Source: Eubacterium sp. (GTDB lineage Bacteria > Bacillota > Clostridia > Acetivibrionales > DSM-1351). From it: DNA of 32,786 nt. Shown piece after piece: positions 23,077 to 31,787 of this stretch. The notes below the pieces were generated by a model. The model did not search any database and was not told the DNA's origin. It saw only the letters and a list, made by a program, of their open reading frames with translations. The stretch is from the NCBI GenBank assembly GCA_029266335.1, contig JAQSXC010000154.1, positions 1 to 32,786 of the forward strand, read 5' to 3'. Numbering within the stretch: position 1 is the first letter of the stretch; every line of letters begins with the position of its first letter. Made by a program: the position numbers and the translations under genes.

Positions 23077-23931
23077 TTACCCCTTGACGGCTCCAACCAC
23101 AAGGCTGTCCTGTACCTTCTTGCTCATGAATGCATATATGATCAGGGTTGGGATTGTTGCAACCATCAGACCTGCGCCTATTGGACCCCAATCAGTGGTG
23201 TATTGGCCTGCAAGGGACTGTATACCGACTGTCAAGGTTTTGAATCTGACATCACTGATAAATACAACAGCAAACATCAACTCATTCCATGCCTGCAGGA
23301 AAGTAAATATGGTAACGGTTGCCATAGCCGGTCTCATTAACGGCATGATTATGCTGAAAAATATTCTGTAAATGCTGCAACCGTCGATACATGCTGCCTC
23401 TTCCAGTTCCCTCGGCAGTGATGACATAAAACCGGAGAATATAAGTATGGCCATAGGTATTGCAAAGGCTGAATAAGGAATAATTAAAGCCCAATAGGAA
23501 TTAACCATTTTCAGGTTTCTAAGCATGATGAATATGGGAAGCAAAGCAGAATGGAGTGGAACGGTAAGTCCAAGAATAAAAAAGGAATTCATTTGTTTTC
23601 TTATCTTAAATACCATTCTAGTCAATGCATAGGAGGCCATAACAGAAAATATTACTGTTAACAGGATTGTTGCACTTGTGACAATTACGCTGTTGAAAAA
23701 ATAATGTCCTACGTTACCTCCCAAAAGAGCATTACTGTAATTTGACCAGAGCCATTTTGTGGGAATACCCAGAGGATTTCCTCCAAATATCTCCGAGTTA
23801 TCCTTTAAAGAAAAGGTAAACATCCAATATAACGGAAATAACTGAACAAATGCTACCACTAAGAGGGCGGCATACATAAGTATACTTGAAATGGAGCGTT
23901 TGGAACTGCTTACCGCTGTATCTCTACTCAT
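23077..23931 (-). CDS. Carbohydrate ABC transporter permease (MalG-type, CUT1)
   Basis: A 284-residue inner membrane permease with six helices: about 16-36 (ILMYAALLVVAFVQLFPLYW), 80-105, 115-137, 150-170, 195-220 and 248-270. The EAA loop that docks the ATPase is ELEEAACIDGCSIYRIFFSI (about 188-207). The C-terminus SLVVGAVKG is typical of MalG-like subunits. The start MSRDTAV is chosen because its ATG overlaps the stop of the upstream permease (ATGA at 23928-23931), with AAGGAGG upstream; the longer frame to 23991 lies within that gene. It forms a heterodimer with the 23928-24821 product. No ATPase gene is in this cluster, so a shared MsmX-like ATPase elsewhere is expected. Confidence 0.95.
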   Translation of the reverse strand: MSRDTAVSSSKRSISSILMYAALLVVAFVQLFPLYWMFTFSLKDNSEIFGGNPLGIPTKWLWSNYSNALLGGNVGHYFFNSVIVTSATILLTVIFSVMASYALTRMVFKIRKQMNSFFILGLTVPLHSALLPIFIMLRNLKMVNSYWALIIPYSAFAIPMAILIFSGFMSSLPRELEEAACIDGCSIYRIFFSIIMPLMRPAMATVTIFTFLQAWNELMFAVVFISDVRFKTLTVGIQSLAGQYTTDWGPIGAGLMVATIPTLIIYAFMSKKVQDSLVVGAVKG

Positions 23932-24821
23932 CTTTTTGCACCCTCCTTTTCCCTGAACAGAAAGCCTACCAGAATTGACAGTGCAAAACATTCAAGAATA
24001 ACAAATATGGCCATTGCACTTCCGTATCCGTATTGGTTTCCTTTAAATATTGTACTGACCATATACGTACCTATAACTTCACTTGCGTGAGCAGGGCCCC
24101 CGCCTGTCAAAACATATACCAGATCAAATACCTTAAGTGCACCTGTTACTGCAAATATTACTGATACATTGAGTACAGGCTTCAGCATAGGTATGGTTAT
24201 TTTCAAAGATGTATTCCACCATGAAGATCCGTCTATTACCGCAGCTTCAAAAACATCGGTGGAAATGGATTTAATACCTGCATACATTAACAGCATATGA
24301 TATCCGATATACTGCCAGATTATTGGAATAAAGGTAGCACCCAATGCTCTTTTAGTGTCTCCCAGCCATTCCTGTGCCCAGGAATCAAGACCTATTGAAC
24401 GTAACAGCAAATTCAGGATACCGTAGTCATAATTATATATTTTCATCCATAGCTGACCTATAACAACTGTGGAAATAATAACCGGAATAAAATAAATAGT
24501 CACAAAGCTCTTCTCAAATTTTACACCCTTTGCCAATACAAGGGCTAAAAGCAGTGAAATAGGGAGCTGGATAAATACTGACGCTATTGCCAGTATTAAT
24601 GAATTAACAGCTGCTTTAACGAATATGGGATCAGAAATGAGTCCCTTATAGTTGGCAAGACCGATAAAGGTACCTTTTCCGAATCCGGACCATTCCTGTA
24701 AACTATAGTAGGTGGACATTGCTATTGGTATGATGATAACTGCTATAAACATGACTAAGGCCGGAAATAGGAAAAATAATATTGCTTTCTTATTACTCAA
24801 TACCCTATCCACAAAACTCAC
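23928..24821 (-). CDS. Carbohydrate ABC transporter permease (MalF-type, CUT1)
   Basis: A 297-residue membrane permease with six helices, first at about 14-36 (ILFFLFPALVMFIAVIIIPI). It has the EAA loop FEAAVIDGSSWWNTSLKITI (about 188-207) and the family block LTGGGPAHASEVIGTYM near 238-254. The start is uncertain: the GTG at 24821 lies close to AGAAGGA, and a second GTG three codons later has better spacing. Its stop overlaps the start of the MalG-type gene by 4 nt. The binding-protein gene is 100 nt upstream on the same strand. Confidence 0.94.
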   Translation of the reverse strand: MSFVDRVLSNKKAILFFLFPALVMFIAVIIIPIAMSTYYSLQEWSGFGKGTFIGLANYKGLISDPIFVKAAVNSLILAIASVFIQLPISLLLALVLAKGVKFEKSFVTIYFIPVIISTVVIGQLWMKIYNYDYGILNLLLRSIGLDSWAQEWLGDTKRALGATFIPIIWQYIGYHMLLMYAGIKSISTDVFEAAVIDGSSWWNTSLKITIPMLKPVLNVSVIFAVTGALKVFDLVYVLTGGGPAHASEVIGTYMVSTIFKGNQYGYGSAMAIFVILECFALSILVGFLFREKEGAKR

Positions 24822-24921
24822 TTCCTTCTTTTTATTGTCTTTTTAATTTTGTTTGCAAATATTGCTGGCTTTTTTGATTCTTTTTCAAATGGACGCCCTG
24901 GAGTATTGTGCCAAATTTTAA

Positions 24922-26253
24922 TTATTTACCGTAAATTGATTGTAAGCTGTCTACAAACTGTTCAGGTGTTTTAGCTCCCATAAATAATTCCTGCAGAGCA
25001 TTCAGGTAAGTTTCAGTATCTTTACCTGCTAGAAGTGTATCCCACCAGATTGTAAAGCCTTCTGCATCTTTAGTAAGATCAACAACTTTAACAAGTGTGG
25101 CCGGCAACTTGCTCTGATCAACACCTTCAGCCTTCCATGCAGGCATTGCAGCACCAGAGAGGTATGATTCCTTTGCCATGTTTTCTGCGAAATACATCTG
25201 GAATTTAACTGCTTCGTCCTTATTCTTTGTATTTGCACTGACCATTACCGCATCAACAGCTCCGCCTGTAAACTGTTTTGCATTTCCCTTTCCGTCGGGT
25301 ATTGCCGGGAAGGATATAACACCAATTTTGCCAGCAACCTTGGAATCCTTAACATCTGCTCTACCCGCTGCCCAGCTTCCCTTGAACATCATAGGTATTT
25401 TACCGTCATAGAATGGAACTTCAGCTTCATCATTTGATATGCCCGCTGCACCCTTTGAGAATGCACCTGCATCTATGAGTTCTTTAAATCTGTTTGCCGC
25501 ATTCAGGAATTCGGGATCTTTAAAGGAACCTTCCTTTGAAAGAGTTTTTACGATCTTTTCAGGACCTGCTGCCCTTAAAGCCATAACATCAAAATACATT
25601 GCTATGGTCCATTTATCCTTACCCGATACAGCCATAGGGGTTATTCCCTTTGCCTTAAAGGCTTTTACCGCTGTCAGAAGTTCATCATAAGTTGTAGGTA
25701 CTTTCACACCATTCTTTTCAAACAGTTCATTGTTTACAAATAGGGCGCCTGCTGCAAGGAAGAAAGGCATGCCGTAGATCTTACCATTGTAGGTCAGGTT
25801 GTTGAAGGCACCATTAACCAGCTTGCCTTTGGTTTCATCTGTAATATAGTTATCTATTGCCAAAACTGAATTTGAATCAATAAATGGCTTTGAAAAACCG
25901 CCGCCCCAGGTTGAAAAAAGGTCGGGCAGTTCATTGGCTGCCGCCATAGCTTTTATCTTTGTCTTATATGCTTCGTTTTCGTTTGTATCAACTGTTATTT
26001 TTACATTTTTATTAGCATTCTGATAATCATCAACTACCTTTTTAGCAGCAGGAGTAAAAGGATCTGTTGCTCCGCCCCAAATATGGCTGAACTTTAGCTC
26101 AACCTGTTGTCCGGCGCCGGCTCCGGTGGTTCCGGCAGCATTTGTGTTAGTGGCAGTACCTTCACCGGCAGGTTTTCCACATGCTGTAATACCGACTGTC
26201 AAAGCTCCTGCGAGTATAAATGCCATTCCTCTTTTTACTAGCATTTTGTTCAT
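24922..26253 (-). CDS. Sugar-binding lipoprotein of ABC transporter (family 1)
   Basis: A 443-residue solute-binding lipoprotein. The signal peptide MLVKRGMAFILAGALTVGI ends at lipobox ITAC, lipidated Cys25. A Gly/Ala/Thr linker (26-50) leads into the MalE-like fold: ELKFSHIWGGATDPFTPAAK, ELPDLFSTWGGGFSKPFID, TYDELLTAVKAFKAKGITPM, VPFYDGKIPMMFKGSWAAGR, and KNKDEAVKFQMYFAENMAKE. It captures oligosaccharides for the two permeases downstream. AAGGAGG is about 7 nt before the ATG. It is divergent from the YesM-like kinase gene, with the shared 217-bp region carrying the AGGTAA element. The sugar cannot be named from sequence alone. Confidence 0.95.
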   Translation of the reverse strand: MNKMLVKRGMAFILAGALTVGITACGKPAGEGTATNTNAAGTTGAGAGQQVELKFSHIWGGATDPFTPAAKKVVDDYQNANKNVKITVDTNENEAYKTKIKAMAAANELPDLFSTWGGGFSKPFIDSNSVLAIDNYITDETKGKLVNGAFNNLTYNGKIYGMPFFLAAGALFVNNELFEKNGVKVPTTYDELLTAVKAFKAKGITPMAVSGKDKWTIAMYFDVMALRAAGPEKIVKTLSKEGSFKDPEFLNAANRFKELIDAGAFSKGAAGISNDEAEVPFYDGKIPMMFKGSWAAGRADVKDSKVAGKIGVISFPAIPDGKGNAKQFTGGAVDAVMVSANTKNKDEAVKFQMYFAENMAKESYLSGAAMPAWKAEGVDQSKLPATLVKVVDLTKDAEGFTIWWDTLLAGKDTETYLNALQELFMGAKTPEQFVDSLQSIYGK

Positions 26254-26295
26254 TGTTATTCCTCCTTGAAATAATATGTTACGCTTAATGATACT

Positions 26296-26333
26296 AGGTA
26301 ATTATGCCTAAAGTAAACGTAAAATGGTTACCT
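26296..26333 (-). promoter_or_regulatory. Binding-protein promoter with AGGTAA-N26-TTACCT element
   Basis: AGGTAA (26296-26301) and TTACCT (26328-26333) form an inverted pair 26 nt apart. On the minus strand the proximal arm overlaps the -10-like CATAAT (CATAATTACCT) and no -35 consensus is seen. The arrangement matches 20177-20215 in front of GH30. Likely bound by the adjacent YesN-like regulator (inference). Confidence 0.55.
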
Positions 26334-26470
26334 TTCATTGTGCAATTTTTTTACTTTTAAAATTGCTTTATAAAAATAATTTTATAAAACATAAGTAAAA
26401 AAGATATGCTATTTATGTTATAATAAACTCCAATACAACATTATTATCTGCAAAATATACGGAGTTATAT
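26334..26470. other. Divergent intergenic region, kinase side
   Basis: Very AT-rich, with repeated TTTATAAAA copies (26365-26395). A plus-strand TATAAT at about 26419-26424, without a good -35, may be the kinase promoter. GGAG lies 6 nt before the ATG at 26471. Confidence 0.4.
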
Positions 26471-28237
26471 ATGAATGCCATTTTGAATATTATGGAAAAA
26501 CTGAAAACAACCTTCATGAACTACTCTATAAGGCATAAAATGCTGGCTATTTTTATGGCATTTATGCTTTTTTACATCGGGATTAGTGCCATTATATATA
26601 TTCAGATAATAAATAATGAGACAATGAGCCAGGTAAAACAGCGTTCTCATGAAACCACGGAACTTATAAAGACTAATATTGCTACTATGATCAGCAACGC
26701 TAACAACGTTTCAAAGATTCTGACCACAAATTCACTGGTAAGATCATATCTCCATACAGCCAGTCCGTCTCTTGGCACAACAAAAAGCGTTAATGAATTA
26801 TTAACCAATATCCATATAACATCTCCCAGTATTGATTCAATCTACATTTACGATCTTCACGGTTCCTCCTTAAGAACTACAAAGTATCTTACAACGTCAA
26901 CAGTTGAGGATGCAAGGCTTGCACCCTGGTTTGAAGACCTGAAAACTCTCCATGGAGGCTATAAAATCAGCATTAATGCAGATAATACCCTTAAAACCAC
27001 CTCCGGAAAAAATCTGATTTCTGTAATGCGGGTATTGAATGATCTGGATAGTCTTACTCCTATTGGGGTTCTAATATTAAATATCTCTGAAGACAGTATT
27101 TCAGATGTAATAAAGGAAACAACCAAAAGCGGCTCATCATCTTTTATTCTTCTGGATAAAAATAATAATCCTGTTGTAAAAAATGATCCCATATATCATA
27201 CATATCTGAATTATTTTTCAGATATCAATGGTACGGAGGCCATAAAGGTTGTTGATAATCAAAACAGCTATATTTACAAACTCGGACTTGAGGAAACAGG
27301 TTGGACAATAATAAGCAGCTCAAGTCTTTCCTATACATCCTCCGAGATTAAAACCCTGAATGTAGTATATGTTGTTTTTATAGTGGTAACCCTCTTACTT
27401 TTTATATTGGCTTCCCTATTCACAGCAAGCCTGATTACATCTCCAATAAAAAAGCTGATCAAATCAATGCAGGGTGTTGCTAACGGTGTGTTCAAAAGGG
27501 TTAGCTACAACACAGGCACTGATGAAATAGGTGAGTTGAAAAACAACTATAACCTTATGATTATGCAGATAAATGATCTTATAATCAGACTGGTTGATGA
27601 AGAAAAACAGAAGCGCAGATTTGAACTGGATGTGCTGAATGAGCAGATCAAGCCTCATTTTCTGTATAATACACTGGATAATATAGCTTATCTTGCTTTG
27701 GCAGTTAATAATCAGAAGTTGTACGAGGCGGTCAATGCCCTGGGAAGCTTTTGCAGAATCAGCCTTAGCAAAGGCTCGGAAAAAATAAGCCTTGGTGATG
27801 AAATAACACTGATAAAAAACTATCTGTCCCTTCAAAAGCTTAGATATGGTGATATGATAAATGATGAATATCATATTGACCAGAATACACTTAATATTAA
27901 AATATTGAAGAATGTGCTGCAGCCATTGGTTGAGAACTGTATCTACCATGGAATACGCCCCAGCGGTGAACCAGGCTTGATAACCACCTCTGCTCATTTA
28001 GAGGGGGATCACCTTTACATTTCGGTTGAAGATAATGGTATGGGTATGGAAGAAAGTGAAATTAACTCCATTTCCGATGAGAATCTTGCAAGAAATCAAT
28101 CCAGCTTTGGCCTTCGAGGTACTATTCAAAGATTGAAAATTCACTATGGTTCAAATGATATATACAAAGTTGAAAGTGAAAAATATGCAGGAACTAAAAT
28201 AATACTGAAAATTCCTATACAGGGGGATAGTTTATGA
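26471..28237 (+). CDS. YesM-like sensor histidine kinase
   Basis: A 588-residue membrane kinase of the LytS/YesM (His_kinase) type that senses extracellular sugars or transporter state. TM1 about 24-46, an extracytoplasmic dCache-like sensor about 47-295 (IDSIYIYDLHGSSLRTTKY; SSSFILLDKNNNPVV), TM2 about 298-322, HAMP about 318-372. The phospho-acceptor H396 is in NEQIKPHFLYNTLDNIAYL. ATPase motifs are VLQPLVENCIYHGI (N489 region) and VEDNGMGM, then FGLRGTIQRLKIHYG. All key motifs are intact. Its stop overlaps the start of the YesN-like gene (ATGA, 28234-28237), so the two are translationally coupled. Confidence 0.95.
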   Translation: MNAILNIMEKLKTTFMNYSIRHKMLAIFMAFMLFYIGISAIIYIQIINNETMSQVKQRSHETTELIKTNIATMISNANNVSKILTTNSLVRSYLHTASPSLGTTKSVNELLTNIHITSPSIDSIYIYDLHGSSLRTTKYLTTSTVEDARLAPWFEDLKTLHGGYKISINADNTLKTTSGKNLISVMRVLNDLDSLTPIGVLILNISEDSISDVIKETTKSGSSSFILLDKNNNPVVKNDPIYHTYLNYFSDINGTEAIKVVDNQNSYIYKLGLEETGWTIISSSSLSYTSSEIKTLNVVYVVFIVVTLLLFILASLFTASLITSPIKKLIKSMQGVANGVFKRVSYNTGTDEIGELKNNYNLMIMQINDLIIRLVDEEKQKRRFELDVLNEQIKPHFLYNTLDNIAYLALAVNNQKLYEAVNALGSFCRISLSKGSEKISLGDEITLIKNYLSLQKLRYGDMINDEYHIDQNTLNIKILKNVLQPLVENCIYHGIRPSGEPGLITTSAHLEGDHLYISVEDNGMGMEESEINSISDENLARNQSSFGLRGTIQRLKIHYGSNDIYKVESEKYAGTKIILKIPIQGDSL

Positions 28238-29835
28238 ATGACAGAACTTTAAAGGTTCTTATTGTCGATGATGAAAGCAATACCCGAAATCTTGTCAATC
28301 TGTCAGTTGACTGGAACAGGTTGAATATGGACGTTATAGGTGAAGCAACCAGCGGACTTGAGGCACTGGACCTTGTAGAGAGCTTAAATCCTGATATAGT
28401 TATTACAGATATTCAAATGCCTTATATGGATGGATTGGCCTTAAGCAAGGCTGTTAAAGAGACCCACCCTGATATGGCTATTGTCATTCTTACTGCTCAT
28501 GATGAATTTTCCTATGCCCAGAGTGCCGTTTCAATAGGTGTTTCAGACTTTATCCTTAAACCCATAGACAAAAATTTGCTCAATGATACCCTGTCCAGGC
28601 TGGGAGAAAAAATAAACTCTCACAGGTTAAGACTTAATGAATTGGAGCTGTCACACCAGTATTTCAAAAATAATATAGCTGTCTTTCAGAATAAGGTATT
28701 GAACGATTTGATTTCGAATAAATCCGGATACACTTACGATCTTGAAGAGCTTGGCATGGTGGAATTGGGGTTTGATACCGATTACAATACCTTTCAGCTT
28801 TCACTGATAAATATTACGCTGGAAAAAAACAGGTATACCAATCTTGAGAGGCAGGTTTTGCTTCAGAACTGCTGTTCATATATTAAAAATACTTATTTTT
28901 CATCGGGTAAAGCTTTTGTTTTTACAGACATATACAGCAATATAGCTCTCCTCAATAACGACCGTAATATATCACTCAATGATATTTCGGAGCATACCGC
29001 CTGTTATTTCAGGGATCAGCTGTCAACAAGTGTCTACTGTGGTATCGGGTTGGCTCTGGAGGGGACTGACAGCATATATAGCTCCTATAATCAGGCTCTG
29101 AATGCCTTAAATATGTGTTTTATTACAGGTGAAGAAATAACTTTTGCTGATTCTCAGGTTACCGAACACCAAAGCAGCATATTCTATAACAATTCCTCAA
29201 TAGACAATATGAGACTGGCAATTAAAGCAGGCTCATCAAGTCAGGCTGTGACCTTCTCCAAAGAATTGCTGCACAATTATTCAAAAGTAAACATAAACGA
29301 TCTGGACGGTGTGAAAATACTTGCGCTGAACATTTGTACCTGTATAAAAGAAATTCTCAATGAAATGAAAATATCTTTTATGGCCGACCTTTCTCTGTCA
29401 GGTGAAATGGTTCTGGACATTTTTAAGCATGACAGGTATTCGGATATAGAAAATACTGTGGTCATAATGGTAGAAAAGGCCTGTGCCCTTATAACGGAAG
29501 CATTAAGCACAAAAAACAACTCCATTGTGTCTCAGATAAAAAATTATGTTGATGAAAATTTCAGTAATTACGAGTTGAACTTAAAGGTAGTTGCTGATAA
29601 ATTTTATCTCAATTCAAGCTATCTGAGCAGAGTATTCAAAAAAGGCACTGGTATTTCCTTCTCGGAATATCTCATAAAAATAAGAATGGAAAAAGCAATA
29701 TCCATGCTCAAAATACAGGATTACAAGGCTTATCAGCTCGCTCAGATCGTAGGAATACCTGATCCCAATTATTTCGTGAAATGCTTTAAGAAAGTGGTGG
29801 GCATTCCGTTTGCAGAATATAAACTAAAAAAATAA
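28234..29835 (+). CDS. YesN-like response regulator with AraC-type HTH
   Basis: A 533-residue regulator. The receiver domain (1-125) has D12/D13 in LIVDDESNTRN, phospho-acceptor D59 in ITDIQMPYMDG, and K109 in FILKPID. A central region of about 290 residues (130-420) contains a degenerate GGDEF-like segment seen in many YesN proteins. The C-terminal AraC double HTH (about 430-533) reads LNLKVVADKFYLNSSYLSRV, FKKGTGISFSEYLIKIRMEK and IPDPNYFVKCFKKVVGIPFA. Likely an activator of the adjacent binding-protein/permease genes and of GH30, through the AGGTAA elements (inference). It is coupled to the kinase upstream. Confidence 0.95.
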   Translation: MNDRTLKVLIVDDESNTRNLVNLSVDWNRLNMDVIGEATSGLEALDLVESLNPDIVITDIQMPYMDGLALSKAVKETHPDMAIVILTAHDEFSYAQSAVSIGVSDFILKPIDKNLLNDTLSRLGEKINSHRLRLNELELSHQYFKNNIAVFQNKVLNDLISNKSGYTYDLEELGMVELGFDTDYNTFQLSLINITLEKNRYTNLERQVLLQNCCSYIKNTYFSSGKAFVFTDIYSNIALLNNDRNISLNDISEHTACYFRDQLSTSVYCGIGLALEGTDSIYSSYNQALNALNMCFITGEEITFADSQVTEHQSSIFYNNSSIDNMRLAIKAGSSSQAVTFSKELLHNYSKVNINDLDGVKILALNICTCIKEILNEMKISFMADLSLSGEMVLDIFKHDRYSDIENTVVIMVEKACALITEALSTKNNSIVSQIKNYVDENFSNYELNLKVVADKFYLNSSYLSRVFKKGTGISFSEYLIKIRMEKAISMLKIQDYKAYQLAQIVGIPDPNYFVKCFKKVVGIPFAEYKLKK

Positions 29836-29959
29836 TTGTTTGAAAAACTGTTTGGCGTATCTCTGACCGGTATAACTTTTTAACATTCAGGCCATGTTAA
29901 TAGTTGTTGAATCACCGTATCTCTTAACGAAAAACACAGAAAGGCTAAGGGTACTTAAT

Positions 29960-30247
29960 ATGAGTGAAGAAAAGCTTTTGATATGCCCTAAATGTGACGG
30001 ACACAACTTTTTAATCAAATACGAGGCTACTTATGTATACTCCTATAATATAGATTCTGATGCTCCGGGATATAAAAACCATGAGGAATTTCTTCCTTTC
30101 ATGTTTGACAAAAGGGAGCAGACCGATGCACATCAATTTCTCGAGTGTAAGGCATGCAAAGCCAAATACCCCTGTTATCTGAACGAGTGGGACAATAAAA
30201 TCGGCATCAGAGAATTGCAGCAGGCCATTAGTAAGAAAACTCAATAA
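29960..30247 (+). CDS. Small zinc-ribbon-like hypothetical protein
   Basis: A 95-residue cytoplasmic protein. The N-terminal CPKCDGHNFLIKYEATYVY and the later LECKACKAKYPCYLNEWD give two Cys pairs (C-x2-C and C-x2-C) that could bind one zinc. Between them is an acidic, aromatic insert (SDAPGYKNHEEFLPFMF). The start MSEEKLL is chosen because AAGGG lies 8 nt upstream; the in-frame ATG at 29894 has no RBS. It follows the YesN-like gene by 124 nt with no terminator seen, so it might be read through. Function unknown. Confidence 0.75.
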   Translation: MSEEKLLICPKCDGHNFLIKYEATYVYSYNIDSDAPGYKNHEEFLPFMFDKREQTDAHQFLECKACKAKYPCYLNEWDNKIGIRELQQAISKKTQ

Positions 30248-30291
30248 CTTTTAGGGATAACATATGATTTAATAGTTATGAGCCAAACATA

Positions 30292-31680
30292 CTAATAATC
30301 TTGAATAACTTTTTTTAGTTTGCCAACTCCTTTTTTAATTTCCTCATGGGATAGATGCCCATATCCCAAAAGCAGTTTATTCAGATGACGGCCTTTCTGT
30401 ATGCAGTGGTTTTCTACCGGAGTGATATTGATGCTGTTTTCTAAGCATCTTTTCCTGAAAGTGTCATCAAACCTTAATCCCGGAAATTCTATTGCAAGAT
30501 GAAGACCTGCCTCATCTCCCATAACTCTGAAGCTATCACCCCATGCATTCTCCAGTTCACTGAGCATTAATTTCCTGCGTTCACTATAGACCCTTCTCAT
30601 TTTACGGACATGCCTGTCAAGTTTTCGAGCAGCCATGAATTCTGCAAGTGCTGCCTGCTGAAATGGAGGGTTTTGGACATCAGCATGAGTGCGCAGGCTT
30701 TTCCAGCTCTTGTGAAATTGTCCCGGAAGGATAACGTATCCTATCCTCAGTGCAGGAAAAAGTATTTTACTGAAGGTACCCACATATATTACACGCTGAG
30801 GGTCCATGTTATACAGAGGTGCTATTGGCTCTCCGGAGTATCGGAACTCACTGTCATAGTCATCTTCTATCACAAACAGATCGTTATCCTTTGCAAATCT
30901 CATAAGCTTTGCTCTGCGCGTTGCAGGAAGAATACCGCCCATAGGAAATTGATGTGAAGGTGTGACATATATTGCACAAGCATTATTTTTCTTCTCCAAA
31001 TGTTCGGTTTGTATCCCTTGCTCATCAACCGGAACCGGTATAACCTGGCATCCTTTCTGCAAAAATGTTTCAAGCATACCTGTATGGCAAGGGTCTTCAA
31101 TATATATTCCTCCCTTATTCCCGCATAGTAACCCTGTAGCCAGATGCAGTGCATGTGTCGCACCTGCAGTAATGAATATATTCACCGGATCAACTTTCAG
31201 TCCGCGGCTTCTATATAGCCATGCAGCAATTTCTCCAAGCAACCTTGGATACCCTTGCGGACCTGTATAACCAAACTGGTCAAGCTGTAATTCTTCAAGA
31301 GCCTTATTATTGAGCTGCTGCCAAAGAAATCGCGGGAATAGTCTTAAATCAGGTTTCCCTGTTCTGAAGTCGGCATCAAAAGTTTTTGCGGCTTTATTAT
31401 CCGTCCTCAGGCTCAGTCCAGGTGTTTTTTCAAGGCTCAGGCCTGCAGCAACATGGGTGGGAGCTCCCTGCCGGCTAATTAAATATCCTTCTGTAATCAG
31501 CATATCGTATGCCTGGCAAACTGTATTGCGTGAGACTGCCAGAATGCCGGCAAGTTCACGGGTAGAGGGTAAAACCTCGTTTGATTTTATTTCACCGCTT
31601 AGTATACGCTCACTGACTGCCTGATATATTTGACGCCAGAGTGGCAATTCACTTTCTCTGTCAATTTTAATTCCCCACAT
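30292..31680 (-). CDS. MocR/PdxR-type regulator (GntR HTH fused to aminotransferase)
   Basis: A 462-residue PLP-dependent transcription factor. The N-terminal GntR winged helix (about 10-78) reads PLWRQIYQAVSERILSGEIK, LPSTRELAGILAVSRNTVCQ and AYDMLITEGYLISRQGAPTH. The fold-type-I aminotransferase-like domain (about 110-460) holds FITAGATHALHLATGLL, TPSHQFPMGG, VIEDDYDSEFRYSG and the PLP Lys K305 in YVGTFSKILFPALRIGY. Such proteins sense PLP or amino compounds and usually control a neighbouring metabolic or transport gene. GGAGG is 4 nt before the ATG. It is divergent from the EamA transporter gene, its likely target. Confidence 0.95.
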   Translation of the reverse strand: MWGIKIDRESELPLWRQIYQAVSERILSGEIKSNEVLPSTRELAGILAVSRNTVCQAYDMLITEGYLISRQGAPTHVAAGLSLEKTPGLSLRTDNKAAKTFDADFRTGKPDLRLFPRFLWQQLNNKALEELQLDQFGYTGPQGYPRLLGEIAAWLYRSRGLKVDPVNIFITAGATHALHLATGLLCGNKGGIYIEDPCHTGMLETFLQKGCQVIPVPVDEQGIQTEHLEKKNNACAIYVTPSHQFPMGGILPATRRAKLMRFAKDNDLFVIEDDYDSEFRYSGEPIAPLYNMDPQRVIYVGTFSKILFPALRIGYVILPGQFHKSWKSLRTHADVQNPPFQQAALAEFMAARKLDRHVRKMRRVYSERRKLMLSELENAWGDSFRVMGDEAGLHLAIEFPGLRFDDTFRKRCLENSINITPVENHCIQKGRHLNKLLLGYGHLSHEEIKKGVGKLKKVIQDY

Positions 31681-31689
31681 AGTACCTCC

Positions 31690-31739
31690 AACTGGACTGA
31701 ATAAATTTGTATTCTTCTGGCACTTTCCCCGAACCAGTT
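31690..31739. promoter_or_regulatory. Divergent regulatory region between MocR and EamA genes
   Basis: Inverted hexamers AACTGG (31690-31695) and CCAGTT (31734-31739) flank the middle of the 107-bp gap. MocR regulators often bind spaced repeats in such divergent gaps. Promoter boxes are not clear. Confidence 0.35.
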
Positions 31740-31787
31740 TTGTAATTAGAATTATATCATGAATAACATTTCAGGAGGTACAACACT

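Noticed and set aside
22985-23371. Several plus and minus frames of 68-140 codons
   Set aside because: They are shadows over the MalG-type permease end and its flank; none has a good RBS.
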